A stretch of DNA of 64,000 nt from Ailanthus altissimus (GCA_946807835.1 OX327710.1:18774501-18838500); one strand, 5' to 3'. Numbered from the stretch's first letter, positions 24,701 to 38,085 are shown. The notes: generated by a model not told the origin, from the sequence alone. A program made the numbers and translations.

Positions 24701-26057
24701 CTTTCTCAAAATATTTCTCTAATCTCAATTAACAATACTAATTACAAAAATATTAACCCAATATGTGAACAAATATTCAGATTGATCGCATCTCATCATG
24801 TTAATCGATATTAATTTTGAGAAAATTTTTTCAATGTGTTATTAATAGATAGTAATATAATATTTTTATTTTAAAATTTGATAAAAAATTGAAAATTCAA
24901 TAATGTTCATGTAGATATTTTACATTTATTTTTAATTTTTTTAAAAAAAAATTGAAAGCGTCTAATTCTTAGTTTTAATGAAGTATATTTCGAGATTAAT
25001 CTTGTGGGTTCATGAAATCTATGTATTATATATAAAAAAAAATTAGTTTAAGAAAATTTAATTACTCGAGGATTACGGTTCAATTATTGGACCTCCTCCA
25101 TCATTTTTATATATCGATAACTTACAAACATGTATTGTCTCTATTAAATTTTTGGTGAAATTTTGTTGTCATTTTCTTCTTGGAAGTAGATGACTAGTCA
25201 AAATCACCTTCACAAGAAGCAAAAATTCTTTTTCACAAATTAAAGTAGCTGCTTTTTGACATCCAAGGCTTTTGACTTTAAGGTCATTTGTTTGTTGATT
25301 TACATGTGAAAATTATTAGTTTATTTTATTTGCATGATTTTCTTCTTTTTTTTAAAGTGAGGTGGACCCAAATTGTTTTAAATTGTTACCGACTTGTTAT
25401 GAAATTTTGACTATTATCAAACGATTTTTTTAATAATAACATTATATTATTAATAAAACATCAATTAAAATTTTATCGAGTCATAATAATATATTTATAC
25501 ATTAACATATACTCGTACCTCTATTCTTACATAGAAGAAAAATAAACTATTAATTTGTATTAAGATAATAGGCTCTAAAGCAATGGAACACAGTTCTTTC
25601 CAAAAAAGAAATTTTATTTTTACAAAAAAAGGGACATAAATGCAGGGAATATTATTTGACCTAGATAAAAAAAGTCAACATAAAAACACGCACACGTAAT
25701 TTATGACATTCACCAACATTTTTAAAAAAAGTAGTTAAATTCAATCCTCAACCAATCCCAATATCGTATAATACCACAAAGCAATAATTAAATTAGACAA
25801 GAGATTTAAATTTGGGTCGCCAAACAAGGCAACATAGAATTGTTGGGCCTTCAAACTTTGCTCGCTTGGGGTGGCGATAGAGTTGCCTTGAGCCGAACGG
25901 TGGTAGAAAAGCTTGAAAACTATTGAGAGTTTTAGGTCTACCAGATTAAGACCCGATCAATAGCTAATAGGTATTACTTGTACGGGGCGACAGTGAGTTG
26001 TTTGCTTCGACAGTGTTGGACACAGACGATAAGCTGTAGATGCTAGCAAATAGGATA
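21404..26057. other. AT-rich intergenic region with a MITE-like element and microsatellites
   Basis: No gene was recognised in this 4.6 kb. It holds a TA dinucleotide run (about 21753-21781), the inverted-repeat element at 22581-22828, and long A/T tracts. A less AT-rich patch at about 25810-26040 may be a retroelement remnant but shows no protein-like frame. Confidence 0.55.
22581..22828. repeat. MITE-like element with long inverted arms
   Basis: The left arm (about 22581-22665) starts GGGATATTAACACTATTAC, and the reverse complement of the right arm (about 22745-22828) starts AGGGTATTAACATTGTTAC. The arms stay alignable for about 80 bases, through TAATTATATTRTCA. The 248-base size, AT-rich interior and absence of a frame fit a MITE. 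Part of the same element occurs at 1024-1172. Target duplication is unclear. Confidence 0.65.
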
Positions 26058-26235
26058 TGTAATAACCACTTATCTACAACCGAAAAGAATAAATATTTGT
26101 ATTTGTATAATATTCAAATTTTATTTGTATATGGATAATACTTAATTTATGATTGTTATTAGCATTGCTTGTATAGATTAAGGACATATTATTAATATTG
26201 AATTTTACTTTATCATTTATAAGGGACAATAGGCT
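26058..26235 (+). repeat. Partial copy of the TGTARTAACC LTR-like element
   Basis: It begins TGTAATAACCACTTATCTAC and matches the start of the unit at 28671 for about 170 bases, including AATAAATATTTGTATT, TTTTATTTGTATRTG and TATAGATTAAGGACATATTA. Beyond about 26235 the two copies no longer align by eye. Confidence 0.6.
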
Positions 26236-28670
26236 GCAAAATTTTGAATAAATATTTGTTGATATGTAAGTGTGATAAAGTTGTGTCGGAAGCGTGATGA
26301 GTTGGGTAAGATGATTAGGAAAAGTCAAAAAAATGTCCATTTTATAAACTTAGGGACCTTGTTATCTTGGAACTAATGGCCGACAATGCATTTATGCCTT
26401 GAAGACTTTTAGGATAACATTTGGATTTTTGGACTTGAGGCCAAATTAACTTTAATAATTACAAGAATTTTTGTGGTCATAACATAGAATTTTTGGCTGA
26501 TAGATTAAAAACAGACATGACACAAAGATAAAGTACACTTGACATAAGGATAAAGTAAAAGTACTCATGTTATGATTAACTGCTAAATGATGAGTAGCTT
26601 GAATTATCACTAACGTATCCTTGGGTAAAGTCATTGAATTGGGCCCAGAAACTTCTCGTGTCTGGTGATGTGGTATCCATTGAGCTGGTTCTCATCAATG
26701 CAGTTGCTTCTCTTTGGACTTCGCTGTCAGTTAGATAAGGTTAAGAATCTTAGAATAATGATAAAGTCAAGTTGGTTGGTGAGATGTTTTATCAATCTGC
26801 ATGTGGTCACCTGACACATTGGACTGTGGAAAGTTATCTAAGTTTAGAGGAAATTCATTTGGATTTTGAAAGTAATGGTGGTGTCTAGAGTAGTCAGTCT
26901 CTCTTTGATGTGATAGAGCGACACAGATCTGGTTTCTGTGAAAAATGGAGTTTGCATTATTCATTTTTTTTGAAAAGCCTGATGCCACATTCTCCCAAGA
27001 TGCTTGGTCATGGGGAGAGATCTATATCAAAGGTGAAATAATTTATTTTTCTTCTACCAAGATCTTTTCAAGTGCTCTGAGCTCTATTTTGTGTTCTTCT
27101 TAAAATAACTGCAAAGAGTATGAGAATGTGAAATAGTCTTTAATAGTAGGGTAATAATGAATCTCATGGTTTGAGACTATCATCCATTTTCTTTGAAGTA
27201 ATAGAACTGTGTGCAGATATCTGGGATTGACTGAACTGTTTACGTGCCTACACAACATGTGTTGTAGCTTGCTATTCCACCAAGATTTTGGATAAAATCA
27301 TTGGAGAAAAATGCATACATAATTTTTTTCATCATGTTGTTGTATCCAGTCTAGAGTATTTTGTAATAGAAGCTCCATTGCAATGATGTATAGATTCAAC
27401 AGATACCAGAGTAGGTAAATGATGGATTTTGACCATTTTTGGAAATGAGTGATTCGATGGAGATAGAAAAATGAGTAATCCATATTAAAAAGAGGACCGT
27501 CGATTACAGAGTAACCATATTCTTGAACTGCCTCTATTGCATAATGTTGAATTAATTCTTTAGCTACTGAGTGAAGTGTTTTGGTTCGGATGAGCTCTGG
27601 GAGTTCAGGAGGAGTGAAAGATACTGGAGGAGTGACTATGAAGTTACTCATCATGAATATGATAAAATGATTGTGAGGTTTAGGCTATTTATAGAGTTTT
27701 GTGAAAGAAAGTCAGCAATCGTTTTGTCATTTCCTTTTTACGTGGATGGCATTAAAGGAATAGTTGAAAATTCATATTTGCCGTTGCAGTAATTATACTA
27801 GTGGAATTTTTTTTCTGTTTGAAATTGAGTATGTTAGAAAAAACAGACATGTCAATCTCAATGAGAAAATGATGTCCAATAAGATAGACTATTTTTAAAG
27901 AGTTAAAGTAAGAGATATAATGCTGAGATCTATAGTTTAAGAATAAATTGAACTAAATGTCTTTTCATTGAAGTTAATTTCTGATCATTTAAGATAATGC
28001 CTTCAACATTCTGATTTGAATGACAACTTAGTTGTGTAAAAATACTAAATTATTTTTATTTTGAGAATGATATCAAGGTAATAAATAATATTATGATATG
28101 AGTACATATTGAAGGGATTAAAATTTTCAGAGGAGTTAAGAATTATATTTAAGAGGCTATTATAGATATTCTACATTTATGTTATTCTTTAATGAATAAC
28201 AGGTAAAGTGTATAGATGCCCATTAAATATTGAATGAATGGGTGAAAAGAGTAAAAATATGTGTGTATAAATATTATAATTAAATTCAATATTTATTAGT
28301 CTATTTGAGATCTTTGAAGGCACAGATGATGTGGTTGATCAATTTTTTTTTCTCTCGCATTATTATTATAAGTTTATAATGTGTACCATGTATTTATTTT
28401 ATGGATATATGCTTCGTACTCCTCTCATATTACTAAGCTATAAGCTAACTTAGAGATAATCTATCATATGAATGAGTATTTATTAGGATTTTGGATCAAA
28501 ATGAGCAAATTTCATATGCCAAAAAGATTACTTTGTAAAAGTTTTATGAAGAAACTATACAGTTGAAGAGGCAACTTAGAAACGAGAAGAGAAAATGAGA
28601 TCTAAGTATCCTAATTTATTTGCTTAAGTCATGAATTTCGAAAATGAAATTCTTATAAGAATTGGAGAAT
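26236..28670. other. Unclassified region with minus-strand coding-like stretches
   Basis: On the minus strand there are open stretches of 118 residues (27298-27654), 73 residues (26767-26988) and 60 residues (26452-26634), all in a 1.2 kb block that is less AT-rich than its surroundings. The longest starts MMSNFIVTPPVSFTPPELPE and looks more protein-like than random sequence at its N-terminus. I do not recognise a family. A decayed retroelement or viral-type coding region lying between two LTR-like copies is possible. From 27800 to 28670 I see only AT-rich DNA. Confidence 0.3.
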
Positions 28671-31331
28671 TGTAGTAACCACTTACCTACAACTAGAAAA
28701 AATAAATATTTGTATTAATATAATATTCATATTTTATTTGTATGTGAATCATACTTAATTTATGTATTGTTATTATTATTTTTTGTATAGATTAAGGACA
28801 TATTATTAATATTGGGTTTATTTGCAAGACTTTAGATTTATTTTAGGGACCAAATTATAATACTTTAAAAATTTTAGGGGTTAGTTTATAAATACTAAAC
28901 GTTAGCCTCTTAGTATAAAAATATATATTTTAAACCCTAATTTACTCATTTTTGGTCGAGCCACCTCTTTTAGAGTGAGAAAAGAGAGAAAGAGAGGGGA
29001 GAGAAAGAGAAGGGAGAGAACGAGAAGAGGAAGAAGAAAAAGAAGATGAAAATTAAATTTTTTTTAAGCTTTAAGAGGTATATCATAACTCTTTCTTAGT
29101 TTTTTAGTGTTAATTTAGTTAATTCCTTTAAGTTTTGATTTCTATAAATATAAAAAATTGGGGATTTGATGTGAATTTTGTAAGATGTATTTAAAATTGA
29201 TGATGATTATATAGATAACTTGATAAATTATGATGAATTGCGAAATTTCTACTTGATAGTCTCTTGATTTGAAAATTTTATAAATATTTGTACTTTGATT
29301 CTGGTTTTGGCTTTCAAGAATATGAAATTAGACATGTCTAAAATCATTTGAGACTTTAAATTGATTGAAAATTTCAGAAATTGAATTTGTAGTGAATTTA
29401 CCAAAATGACCCTAAAATTTTAGAAATTTCCTGTGTTAACAGTATGATACAGTGACAAACAATTTTCGGTCTACCATATGATCTTAAAAAATTACGAAGT
29501 TTTAGAATATGATTATTTTAATGTCTACTATGATATATTAAAAATTAAAAATTTATATCAATGTGATTAAATTGTTATGATTTTTTAAAGTGTATCAGCT
29601 CACTGTACTATTTGATAAATAGATTTTTAAAGCTATGAAATAAAATAGTTCTAAAATCATTTGGAAGGGATTTTGAAGTAAAATATTTATTTTGGATTGA
29701 GATATATGTTAAGAGTAATTCTGTGATAGTTTTATAATTTTTGAGTTAGTATATGATTTTATAAAATTGGGAGACTGAATACTGTTCAGTAAATATATTA
29801 ATCCTGTCAGGATAATAGTTTGGATTTGATGGTGTTTCTGAAATGGATTGTATAGGAATTATAGTATAATATTTATATTTAAGAAGGATATATGAGTGAA
29901 AAATGATATATTCTAATTTTAGAGTAATCGGATATCATTTGATGTATAAGAAAATTTTGTTAAATATAAGTGGTCAGAATGACAGATTTTGAGAAACCAA
30001 GTCATTAAACCAATTCGATGTGTTAAGTAAAATATGTGTAATTTTGTAAGCTATTTAAAGTGTTTTGTGTGAATGATGAGACTTATGAAAGGATTAATCT
30101 CCATTGATAGGTTAAGAAAAATTAAGCCTTGTAACCGAAAGTGCTAAAAGGTAAGTATACTAGAATTTTACTGAAATCACAATAAATATAGTAATTATTT
30201 ATGTATGATTTTGTAAATGTGTTTGAAAATATGTTTATATTTATGTTATGCCAAAGTATATTTGATATGAAATGTGAAAGACATAGTTTTATGAATATGA
30301 GCAATAACATTGAGCATGAACATACATGTTTTTATGAAAGCGAGCTTTCAAAATGAAATATGTTTAACAAAGAAAGCTTTTGAAGTGAAAAATGTCCATG
30401 AGATACTTTTTGTGTTTTAAGGATGTTTGAACTCACTATTTACTTAGTAGGCATCTTATGTGATTTGTGGAGCCTTTATGTGTGGCTTTTCATTCTGGAT
30501 TGGTATGTGTTATGTGTTCCGTATGTAGAGAGGATTCTATTGGTACCTAAAGGAAGAGTGAGTCATCACATCGTGTGGTGGCATATTGGCGCATGTGAGA
30601 GGACTCACCGATGATCAGGGTGAGGGTTTGGCTCTTACTTTCGGGCATGAGCGTTATATATGTGTAATTTAAATATCACTTATGCTATTTCTCTCATACA
30701 GTATATCATCGATGGGTGACATTTAACTCATTATGTGATATGTGATATGGATGTTCTACTAAGTCGTAGTTGAGTGATGATATTTCTATTATATATTTTG
30801 AAAGAATGTGTAAGCATTTACTTGAAATGTGATTTGATAAGATTATGATTCTAATTTATCACGGCATATCATACATATGCATAGTGTATATATATACATA
30901 TATATTTATATTTTGATATATGAAAAACTAGTATGCTTATTGAGTTTTATACTCATTATAGTTTATGATGATTTTAGATAAATAAGGTACATGTGTATTT
31001 AGCGGATTTAGCAAGACTTCTACTGTCCCTTGGGTTTCTTAAGTTGCTAGGTTGTTAAGTGTTTTATTTGTGGACACATAATTTAAGATATTTGATTTAT
31101 CCCTATTGAATAAATACTTATATATTATTTTATTAGGTATGGTTGTATTTGATTTATATTTTACCAAGTATGGTTATGGATTGATTTTATATTAAACTTA
31201 TTAGCAACTTGATAAAGATTTATATGTTGAATTTAGGTTTAAAATTTTATGTAATATTAATTATGAATGCACATTATTAAATGAGTATAAGTTATGTCAT
31301 GTTTTAAATTTTTTGAGTTTGGGACGTGATA
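28671..31331 (+). mobile_element. Possible solo LTR of a Gypsy-like retroelement
   Basis: The unit starts TGTAGTAACCACTTACC and could end at TTTGAGTTTGGGACGTGATA (31331). That start and the GGGACGTGAYA end resemble long plant Gypsy-type LTRs, whose last bases are normally CA. The interior (2.66 kb) has no credible gene but has LTR-like patches such as GAGGGTTTGGCTCTTAC near 30620 and TATGCTTATTGAGTTTTATA near 30930. A partial copy of its first 170 bases lies at 26058. No target duplication was found, so the extent is tentative. Confidence 0.4.
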
Positions 31332-34300
31332 AGATAGGCAGCAGAGACGAAGCCATCATTTGTTATAAATTGACTAAGTCAACCTAAATAAGAAAGAAGC
31401 AAAAATAAAAAGGAGTAGATAAAAAAATACAAAGAAAATAAATCATTTTCCATCGAAAAAGGATTGAAAGTCACTATCTCGTAAAAGTGAAGGAGAGCAA
31501 AAAAGATTTTATTTTGTTTGGAGAGGGAGAAGTAAAGCAGCGGGTTAGAGTTTGAGAGAACGGAAAGAAAAAAAAAAAACTTTATTATCAAACGACTTTT
31601 AACTTCATTTTTGAATCCCAAAATCCTTAAGAAATACAGAATTTTGAATCAAATCACAAACTCTACGGAATAAACCACAAGTCTTCTCACTTAACTAAAC
31701 TCTTAGCATATTTTATGCATTTACGTTGCTATTAAAATATATAATTATTCATGGCATTGTTTTTAGGTATTAGCATTTAATATGTTACATAAAGTGAAAC
31801 TGAAACTCTAATACTATATTAGAGAAATTAGAATTTTATATTACCGCTTTAAATAATAATTACAAAAAATGGTCTTTATATATTAACTTCTTGATATGTA
31901 TAAAAAAAAAATTAATACATAAAAATTACAACAATGATATAAAAATTTATAAAATATAAAATATCATAAATTAAGAAATATTTTAAATTGACAATGATTA
32001 AATAAGAAACTTAATTTAATATTAACTTTAACATACTCGGATCTTTGTTACAACCTTGTTTTATTGTATAAGTACAACACAAATTTTTTTGCACTTAATT
32101 TTAAGATAATTATTTTAACTCCTATTTTAAGAAGAAACTCTACCTTTTATGTTGAGGGGATTCGGACACCCATTTAAAAATGAGCATTTATGATTAATAA
32201 TTTTGAAGATTTTCATATACTTAGAATAGCTTTCATGCTTAAAACTAGTAGAGTTTTCCACTTCTCAAAATAAAAATGATGCGTGATGATTTTTTCCCCC
32301 TAATATAATTTACTTTATTTCCTCCAAAAACAAATATTAAAAAAATATGTATATAAGATCTTTTTTTGTTAACAATATATTATAATAGTTTAAATTAAGT
32401 ATAAAATAAATTAATTATTAAACTGTCACAACTTTTGTGTATAATTTAAAACTTCAAATACTTTAAGATGAGAAAAACAAGTTGCTCAATACTTGGTTAG
32501 ATTATTTTTTTTTTAATAAAAAAAACAATTCGATTGGAAAGTTTCCCAAAAGATGAAGCTAAAATTAGAAGAGGTGGGGAAGGTAGCAATTAAAAAAGGA
32601 GGGTTGATTTTGCCACGTGTTAAAAGTAGCTAGCTATGCATATGTTAAAACACTCCTTCATCAATATTGAATGGACATACATATATAAGAATAGTTAATT
32701 AATTAATTAGTTGATTTACTAACTTGTAGTTTAAAGGGCAAGATTTTGTATGATAATGACAAAGATTTGAGCACACAATAAAGCCACAAGTCCATATAGG
32801 GCTAGCAATGGGGCAGAATAAGTTGAGGATGATAATCTCCATTCTATATTCAATATATTAAAAAATTTATATTTTATTTATATTCAAATTAAATAGTTCA
32901 AATTTAAAGATGGAGATTTTTCGAATGAGATTTAGGTTTTTGCAAGTGCCTCGTACTCAAATTTATTTATTTTTTATACTTTAAAAATATTTTTTTAAAA
33001 TTATAATAATACACTTTAATTAAAATAATATGATTACTTATTTTTTCAATTCAAGACTTCGAGGCTAGTTTGGGTTATAACCCATCCTCACATCTGCTTG
33101 AAATATAGTTCAAGGATGATAATTTATTTTCATACACACCCTGAAACTCAAAAGCTCATCAAATCTCTTCTGTTTATTCTAATTCTAATAGGAGCCCTGC
33201 AGGACTTGACCATATAAAGAATTTTGATAGGCCTAAGTCCATATATATTAGAATATGAAACATGCCATTAATTAAGATAATAATACAAGTTATTATCAAA
33301 GTATACAATATAGCCTAATTTATCAAAATAATGCATGAATTTTTTTTTTAAAGTTTCATATTAATGATGAAAGATTCATGGTTAATAAATTTTAATTTTT
33401 TAAATTGACATTTGTTTTAAATATTAAATTTTTTAATATTTTCAACGTAATCAACGGCAACAAAAAGTTATATGTTAATGGTTATTATACTGTATTAAGA
33501 CATTTCTTCTCATGTTTATCTTCTTATTTTGAACTGATTAATGTAATGTATAATTTTTCGAAATGTAATTATATGGATGGATTTATGTGCATGGCAAGCA
33601 AAAGGAAAAGCAAAGTGGATTCACTTTCGTTTACAAACTTTTGTTCTAGCAATTAGGTTTGGAAGTAGGTTTATAAATTAAAAACAACTTTGTTTAAGAT
33701 TTTATATCTTTCAAAAAGCAAAACTTGGAAAACGACCCCCAAAGTAGAAGATTGTGGGTGAAAGGCTGCCACAAAAGAGCTAGTGCTCAATAATTGATTT
33801 CTTCACTTAAACCCTAATTCTCTCTCTAATAAGGCCAAGAACATTTCTAGCCATAATTTTGAAGCCATTGGAGCTTTAATATATATTTAAAAGAAATGTC
33901 GGTTGTTGATTGCATGGCAGACAAGGATGGATATAATGGGTCATTACGTTTGTGCCATGTGGTTGGAAATTTGGAATTCCATGCAATATATATAATCATT
34001 GACAAGTACCATCAAAGAATCGATCTTTGCTACACTTAATAATAATAATAATAATAATGAGCATACTTGATGAGCCCTCCAGGTTTCATATTTTTATTTG
34101 GGTTTAAATTTCTCATTTTCTCAAATGATACGTGTAGTAATATATATATGTATGTAATCCCTCAATAATAATAATAAAGACATTCTTGATTTTACTTTAA
34201 AATCCATCACTTGGAGTCAAAAAATTAAAGGGTTTTGGAGATTAGTTTATTTTTGGGTATTTTTTGCAATATCAATATGGATAATTACGCTTTTCTTCAT

Positions 34301-35346
34301 TTGGTTGCCAAAGGAAGACAAGTGTATACATGTTTGTGGTTTTGCCAAATTATTGGGAGAAAGTTTAGACTTGGAAGAAAAGTTGCTTTTGTATTTTCCC
34401 CCTATCTTTGAATTTCATGTCAGAAAGCACTTTTTAAAAACTTCATGCTTTTTTTTTTTAGCCACTTGGAAATGGGTTATTTGTTTACTCTATAATCTAT
34501 ATAAAAGCTAAATGATTAGAGAGAGTCCTAAATGCAGTGCTTCGATTATATATTGAAATGATTTATAAAAAGAATTTTTTTTTAAGAAAAAAGAATTTTT
34601 AAATGTCACTCGGGAAGCTGTTGGGTGTTAGAGGAGACAATTATGAATCCAAATATATGCACAAAAATATACTATTTCTTATCTATCTAATTGTTGCTGA
34701 TAATTTTATATGTCTTGGTTATACAATCATCATATATAACACATAGCATAGCATATATGCAGTCATTTTGATGAATTTGTTTTTTTTTTTTACGGTAATT
34801 TTAAATGTTAAATTGAAGGTCTTAAATATTTTCATTGTATCAAGTTGTCCATGCAATAATTCAAGTGTATGTATGTGTATATATATATATATATATATGA
34901 GTTTTTAAAATTTTGATAATTAAAATAAATGACTAAATATGCACATTATTTCATTAAATGATTGTATAATAAGAAAGAGTCAAACTGATAATACAAGGCC
35001 CATGTATAAGACTACGATCATCCGAGCTTGCAGCAAACAAATATTTGCCCAATGAGTGGCCTAACAGTTGCTTGATACAAATGAAATGGATCCGTGGAGG
35101 ATCAAAAAGATGTTACTTTAGGCACCGCAACAATACACTGATCGCACTCTTTTCTGAGTTAGGTACCATATGTTAATTTCAGAAGAGAGGGTGTGCTTAA
35201 GAATGGAAGGGGTGAATTTAGGCTAAGCCGGATCATAATTTAATTAAAGATGACGATGTATATTCATGAAGTGGACATGATCACTTTGGGCTGTAGCAAA
35301 AGATATAAGGACTCAGCCCATTATATGTAGTAGAGTCCAAAAGATT
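31332..35346. other. AT-rich intergenic region without recognised genes
   Basis: No protein-like frame or RNA gene was seen. Simple repeats include AAT units at about 34039-34060 and again near 34165, and a TA run at about 34877-34899. Long A and T tracts are frequent. Confidence 0.55.
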
Positions 35347-35351
35347 AAAAA
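35347..35351 (-). terminator. RNA polymerase III terminator of the tRNA-Lys-like gene
   Basis: Reading on the minus strand, five T residues start three bases after the last tRNA base. A T run just past the 3' end is the usual polymerase III stop. Confidence 0.6.
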
Positions 35352-35353
35352 TG

Positions 35354-35425
35354 CGCCCATCGTGGGGCTCGAACCCACGACCACAAGGTTAAGAGCTTGC
35401 GCTCTACAGACTGAGCTAGACGGGC
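35354..35425 (-). tRNA. tRNA-Lys(CUU)-like gene with a damaged anticodon arm
   Basis: The 72-base sequence folds with a full 7-pair acceptor stem (GCCCGTC with GATGGGC), a perfect T arm (GTGGG TTCGAGC CCCAC) and a CTT anticodon at 35391-35393 in the loop CTCTTAA. The usual plant tRNA-Lys(CUU) has 73 bases with anticodon stem CAAGG/CCTTG. Here the 5' strand is only CAAG, so one G is missing between the stem and the loop. The D loop also reads GTCTG where GTTGG is usual, losing one of the two invariant Gs, which also lies in promoter box A. Box B is intact. Upstream there is a TTTATATAATTTTTATAT stretch, and a T5 terminator follows. It is either a mutated, perhaps inactive gene or a pseudogene. 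Confidence 0.85.
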
Positions 35426-35929
35426 ATTTTAAAATGGGAAAAGGCTATGATATAAAAATTATATAAAGCTGACAGTCGTAGGATTAGGTTAATCAATACA
35501 TCCAGCGATCAAAATAAACTTCTTAATTAAGTCAAAAAAAAAAAAAAAAAAAACTTCTTTAACCCATTAGCTCCAATCAAACAGCTCATTTTCACTCAAC
35601 CCAACTGCGAATTAGGAATGATAACAAAATTTGCAAACCTGCACATTCATAAAAATTCGTCCGAATTAAAAAGAATTTGATAAGTGTTGAAGTGAATTTG
35701 ATATGAATTTAATATATAAAATTAAAATTCATAATAAATTTGACACGAGTATAAGTTTAATAAAAAATTTATAAATATCTACAATGGATATTTATATATA
35801 TTATTTTTTTTTAATTTAAAAAAAAATAAAAATACAAGTTAATTTTTTTATATTTATTTTTAACTCACATTAAAAAATTTAGATTTTGTTTGATATCACT
35901 CATATCGTTTAATAAAAAATAATTAAAAT
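35426..35929. other. tRNA upstream flank and AT-rich DNA
   Basis: It contains the AT-rich 5' flank of the tRNA-like gene and a 20-base run of A near 35537. Nothing else is supported. Confidence 0.5.
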
Positions 35930-37320
35930 TAATTCAAATGGACTAATGATTATAATTGAAAATAAAATTATAACATTTAACGTAATTAAAATTAGAATTA
36001 GAATATTTAATATTAAACGTAATTGAAATTAGATTTAGAATTATAATATTTAACGTAATTAAAATTATAATTGTAATTAAAATTAAATATTTAATGAAAT
36101 TAAAATTAAAAATAAAATTAGATTTAGAGTTATAATATTTAATTTAATTAAACTTGAAATTATATTTGAAATTATAATATTTAACACAATTAAAATTGAA
36201 ATCAAATTTAGAATTATAAGATTTAATATAAGTAAAATTAGAATTAGAATTGGAATTAAAATATTTAACATAATTAAAAATGAATTTAAAATTATAACAC
36301 TTAACTATCGAAATTTGAATTATAATTATAACATTTAATGTAATTGATATCGAAAATGAATTTAAAGTTATGACATTTAATGTAATTGAAATCAAAATTA
36401 AATTTAAAATAATGACATTTAACATAATTGAAATCGAATTGGAATTGGAATTGGAATTATAGTATTTAATGTAATTAAAATGAAAAATTGGATTTAGAAT
36501 TATAATATTTAATGTAATTGAAATCGAAATTGAAATTGAAATTGAAATTATAACATTTAACACAATTGAATTCAATAATAGAATCAAAATTATAATATTT
36601 AATGTAATTGTAATTGAAATTAGAATTAAAATTATAACAATTAATATAATTAAAATCAAAACTAAATATGAATTATAACATTTAGTATAATTAAAATTAA
36701 AAATTTGAATTAGAATTATAACAGTTAACGTAATTAAAATTGAAATTAAATTTTGAATTATAACATTTAACGTAATTAAAATTAAAATTTTGAATTAAAA
36801 TGATAAATTTTAATATAATTAAAATTAAAATTCGATTTAAAATTATAATAAAGTGAAATTAAAATTAGAATTATAATATTTAAACACAATTGAAATTAAA
36901 AATGAAATAAAAATTAAAATATTTAACAAAATTAATATTAAAATTATAATTATAACATTAACGTAATTGAAATCAAAATTAAATTTAAATTTATAATATT
37001 TAATATAATTAAAATTAAAATTGAATTTAAAATTATAATATTTAATATAATTAAAATTAAAAAATATTTAATATAATTAAAATTATAATATTTAATATAA
37101 TTAAAATTAAAAAATATTTAATATAATTAAAATTATAAAATTAAGCGTAATAAAAATTAAAATTTAATTTAAAATTATTATATTTAATATAATAAAAATA
37201 AAAATATAATATTTAACATAAATAAAATTAAAATTATAACTAATATTATTTTAATATTTATATTTTATAAAATTTTAATTAAATTAAAATTAAAATTAAA
37301 ATTATATTTTTTATTATATT
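35930..37320. repeat. AT-rich minisatellite of about 1.4 kb
   Basis: The whole stretch is made of diverged copies of a unit of roughly 35-50 bases built from TATAATATTTAATGTAATT followed by GAAATTAAAATTRGAATT-type runs. More than 25 TTTAAYRTAATT cores recur along it. Within it, a 48-49 base unit is repeated almost exactly near 37030-37140. Open frames on the minus strand here are translations of the repeat (Ile/Leu/Asn/Ser only) and are not genes. The edges fade into ordinary AT-rich DNA. Confidence 0.8.
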
Positions 37321-38085
37321 AATTTAAAATTCGTTTAAAATCTATAAATAACTTGTTACAAGTTTAATAATAAATACATATTACAAATTTATTAATAATC
37401 TTTCAAATCAATAATAATTTTAAATAAATAATATTTAAATTTTTAAATAAATATAAATACTAAGATATCCATTCTAATCCCACCCACTACCATCCCTACT
37501 ACAAACTTATGTAACACCAACCAGCTCATGGTCATGCAGTAAAATACTTGTACCTTTTACAATCCTTAGTGGGCTCGTGGCCAGGTTTTGACAGAAGTCA
37601 CAGAACAACTCCAGCCCCCTATTCGTAATTTCACAATTTCCCCACCCATCCCATTAATAAAAAAACTCAAATTTATCCCTCACCGTCCATTCCCTCCTAT
37701 CAACAGTTGAAATCGCTCCACGCAATAATTAAAAAAATCCCTTAAAAATCACAATTTTTATAAAAATTCTTTCTTCTTTGTTGTAAAGTACTCCACTTTA
37801 TCTCTCGCTCATCTCTCTAGATTTTCCATTAACAGATCCCCAAATTGAAAACTCTAATTGCTCTAACTGCAATAACTTATTCTTCAATTTCTTGATCGAA
37901 ATCCGAAATTGTGACATTAATTTGTTTCTGAGAGGGTAGTTTTTCAGTCTGATAACAAAAATTTCTCAAATTGGTTAGTTTTGTCGTAGTTTCTTATTGT
38001 TATTGCGATTCATTGAAAGAGAATTAGGCTTTTTTCGCAAAACTTTTCACGGTCAATTGTGATGAAAGTTATCAAAGGATGAACG
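37321..38085 (+). promoter_or_regulatory. Promoter and 5' leader region of the MUT9-like kinase gene
   Basis: Base composition shifts here from the AT-rich minisatellite to more mixed sequence. A CT-rich patch (TTTATCTCTCGCTCATCTCTC, about 37797) suits the start of a plant leader. No single TATA box stands out. A leader intron is not evident. Confidence 0.4.

Noticed and set aside
30423..30614. Hydrophobic open frame of 63 residues
   Set aside because: It lies inside the putative LTR and shows no family or codon signal.
35530..35560. Tract of about 20 A near the tRNA-like gene, as if from a tRNA-derived SINE
   Set aside because: The tract is on the 5' side of the tRNA as transcribed, whereas a SINE tail would be on its 3' side.
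36083..36659. Two overlapping open frames of 62 and 171 residues on the minus strand
   Set aside because: They are translations of the AT-rich minisatellite and contain almost only Ile, Leu, Asn and Ser.
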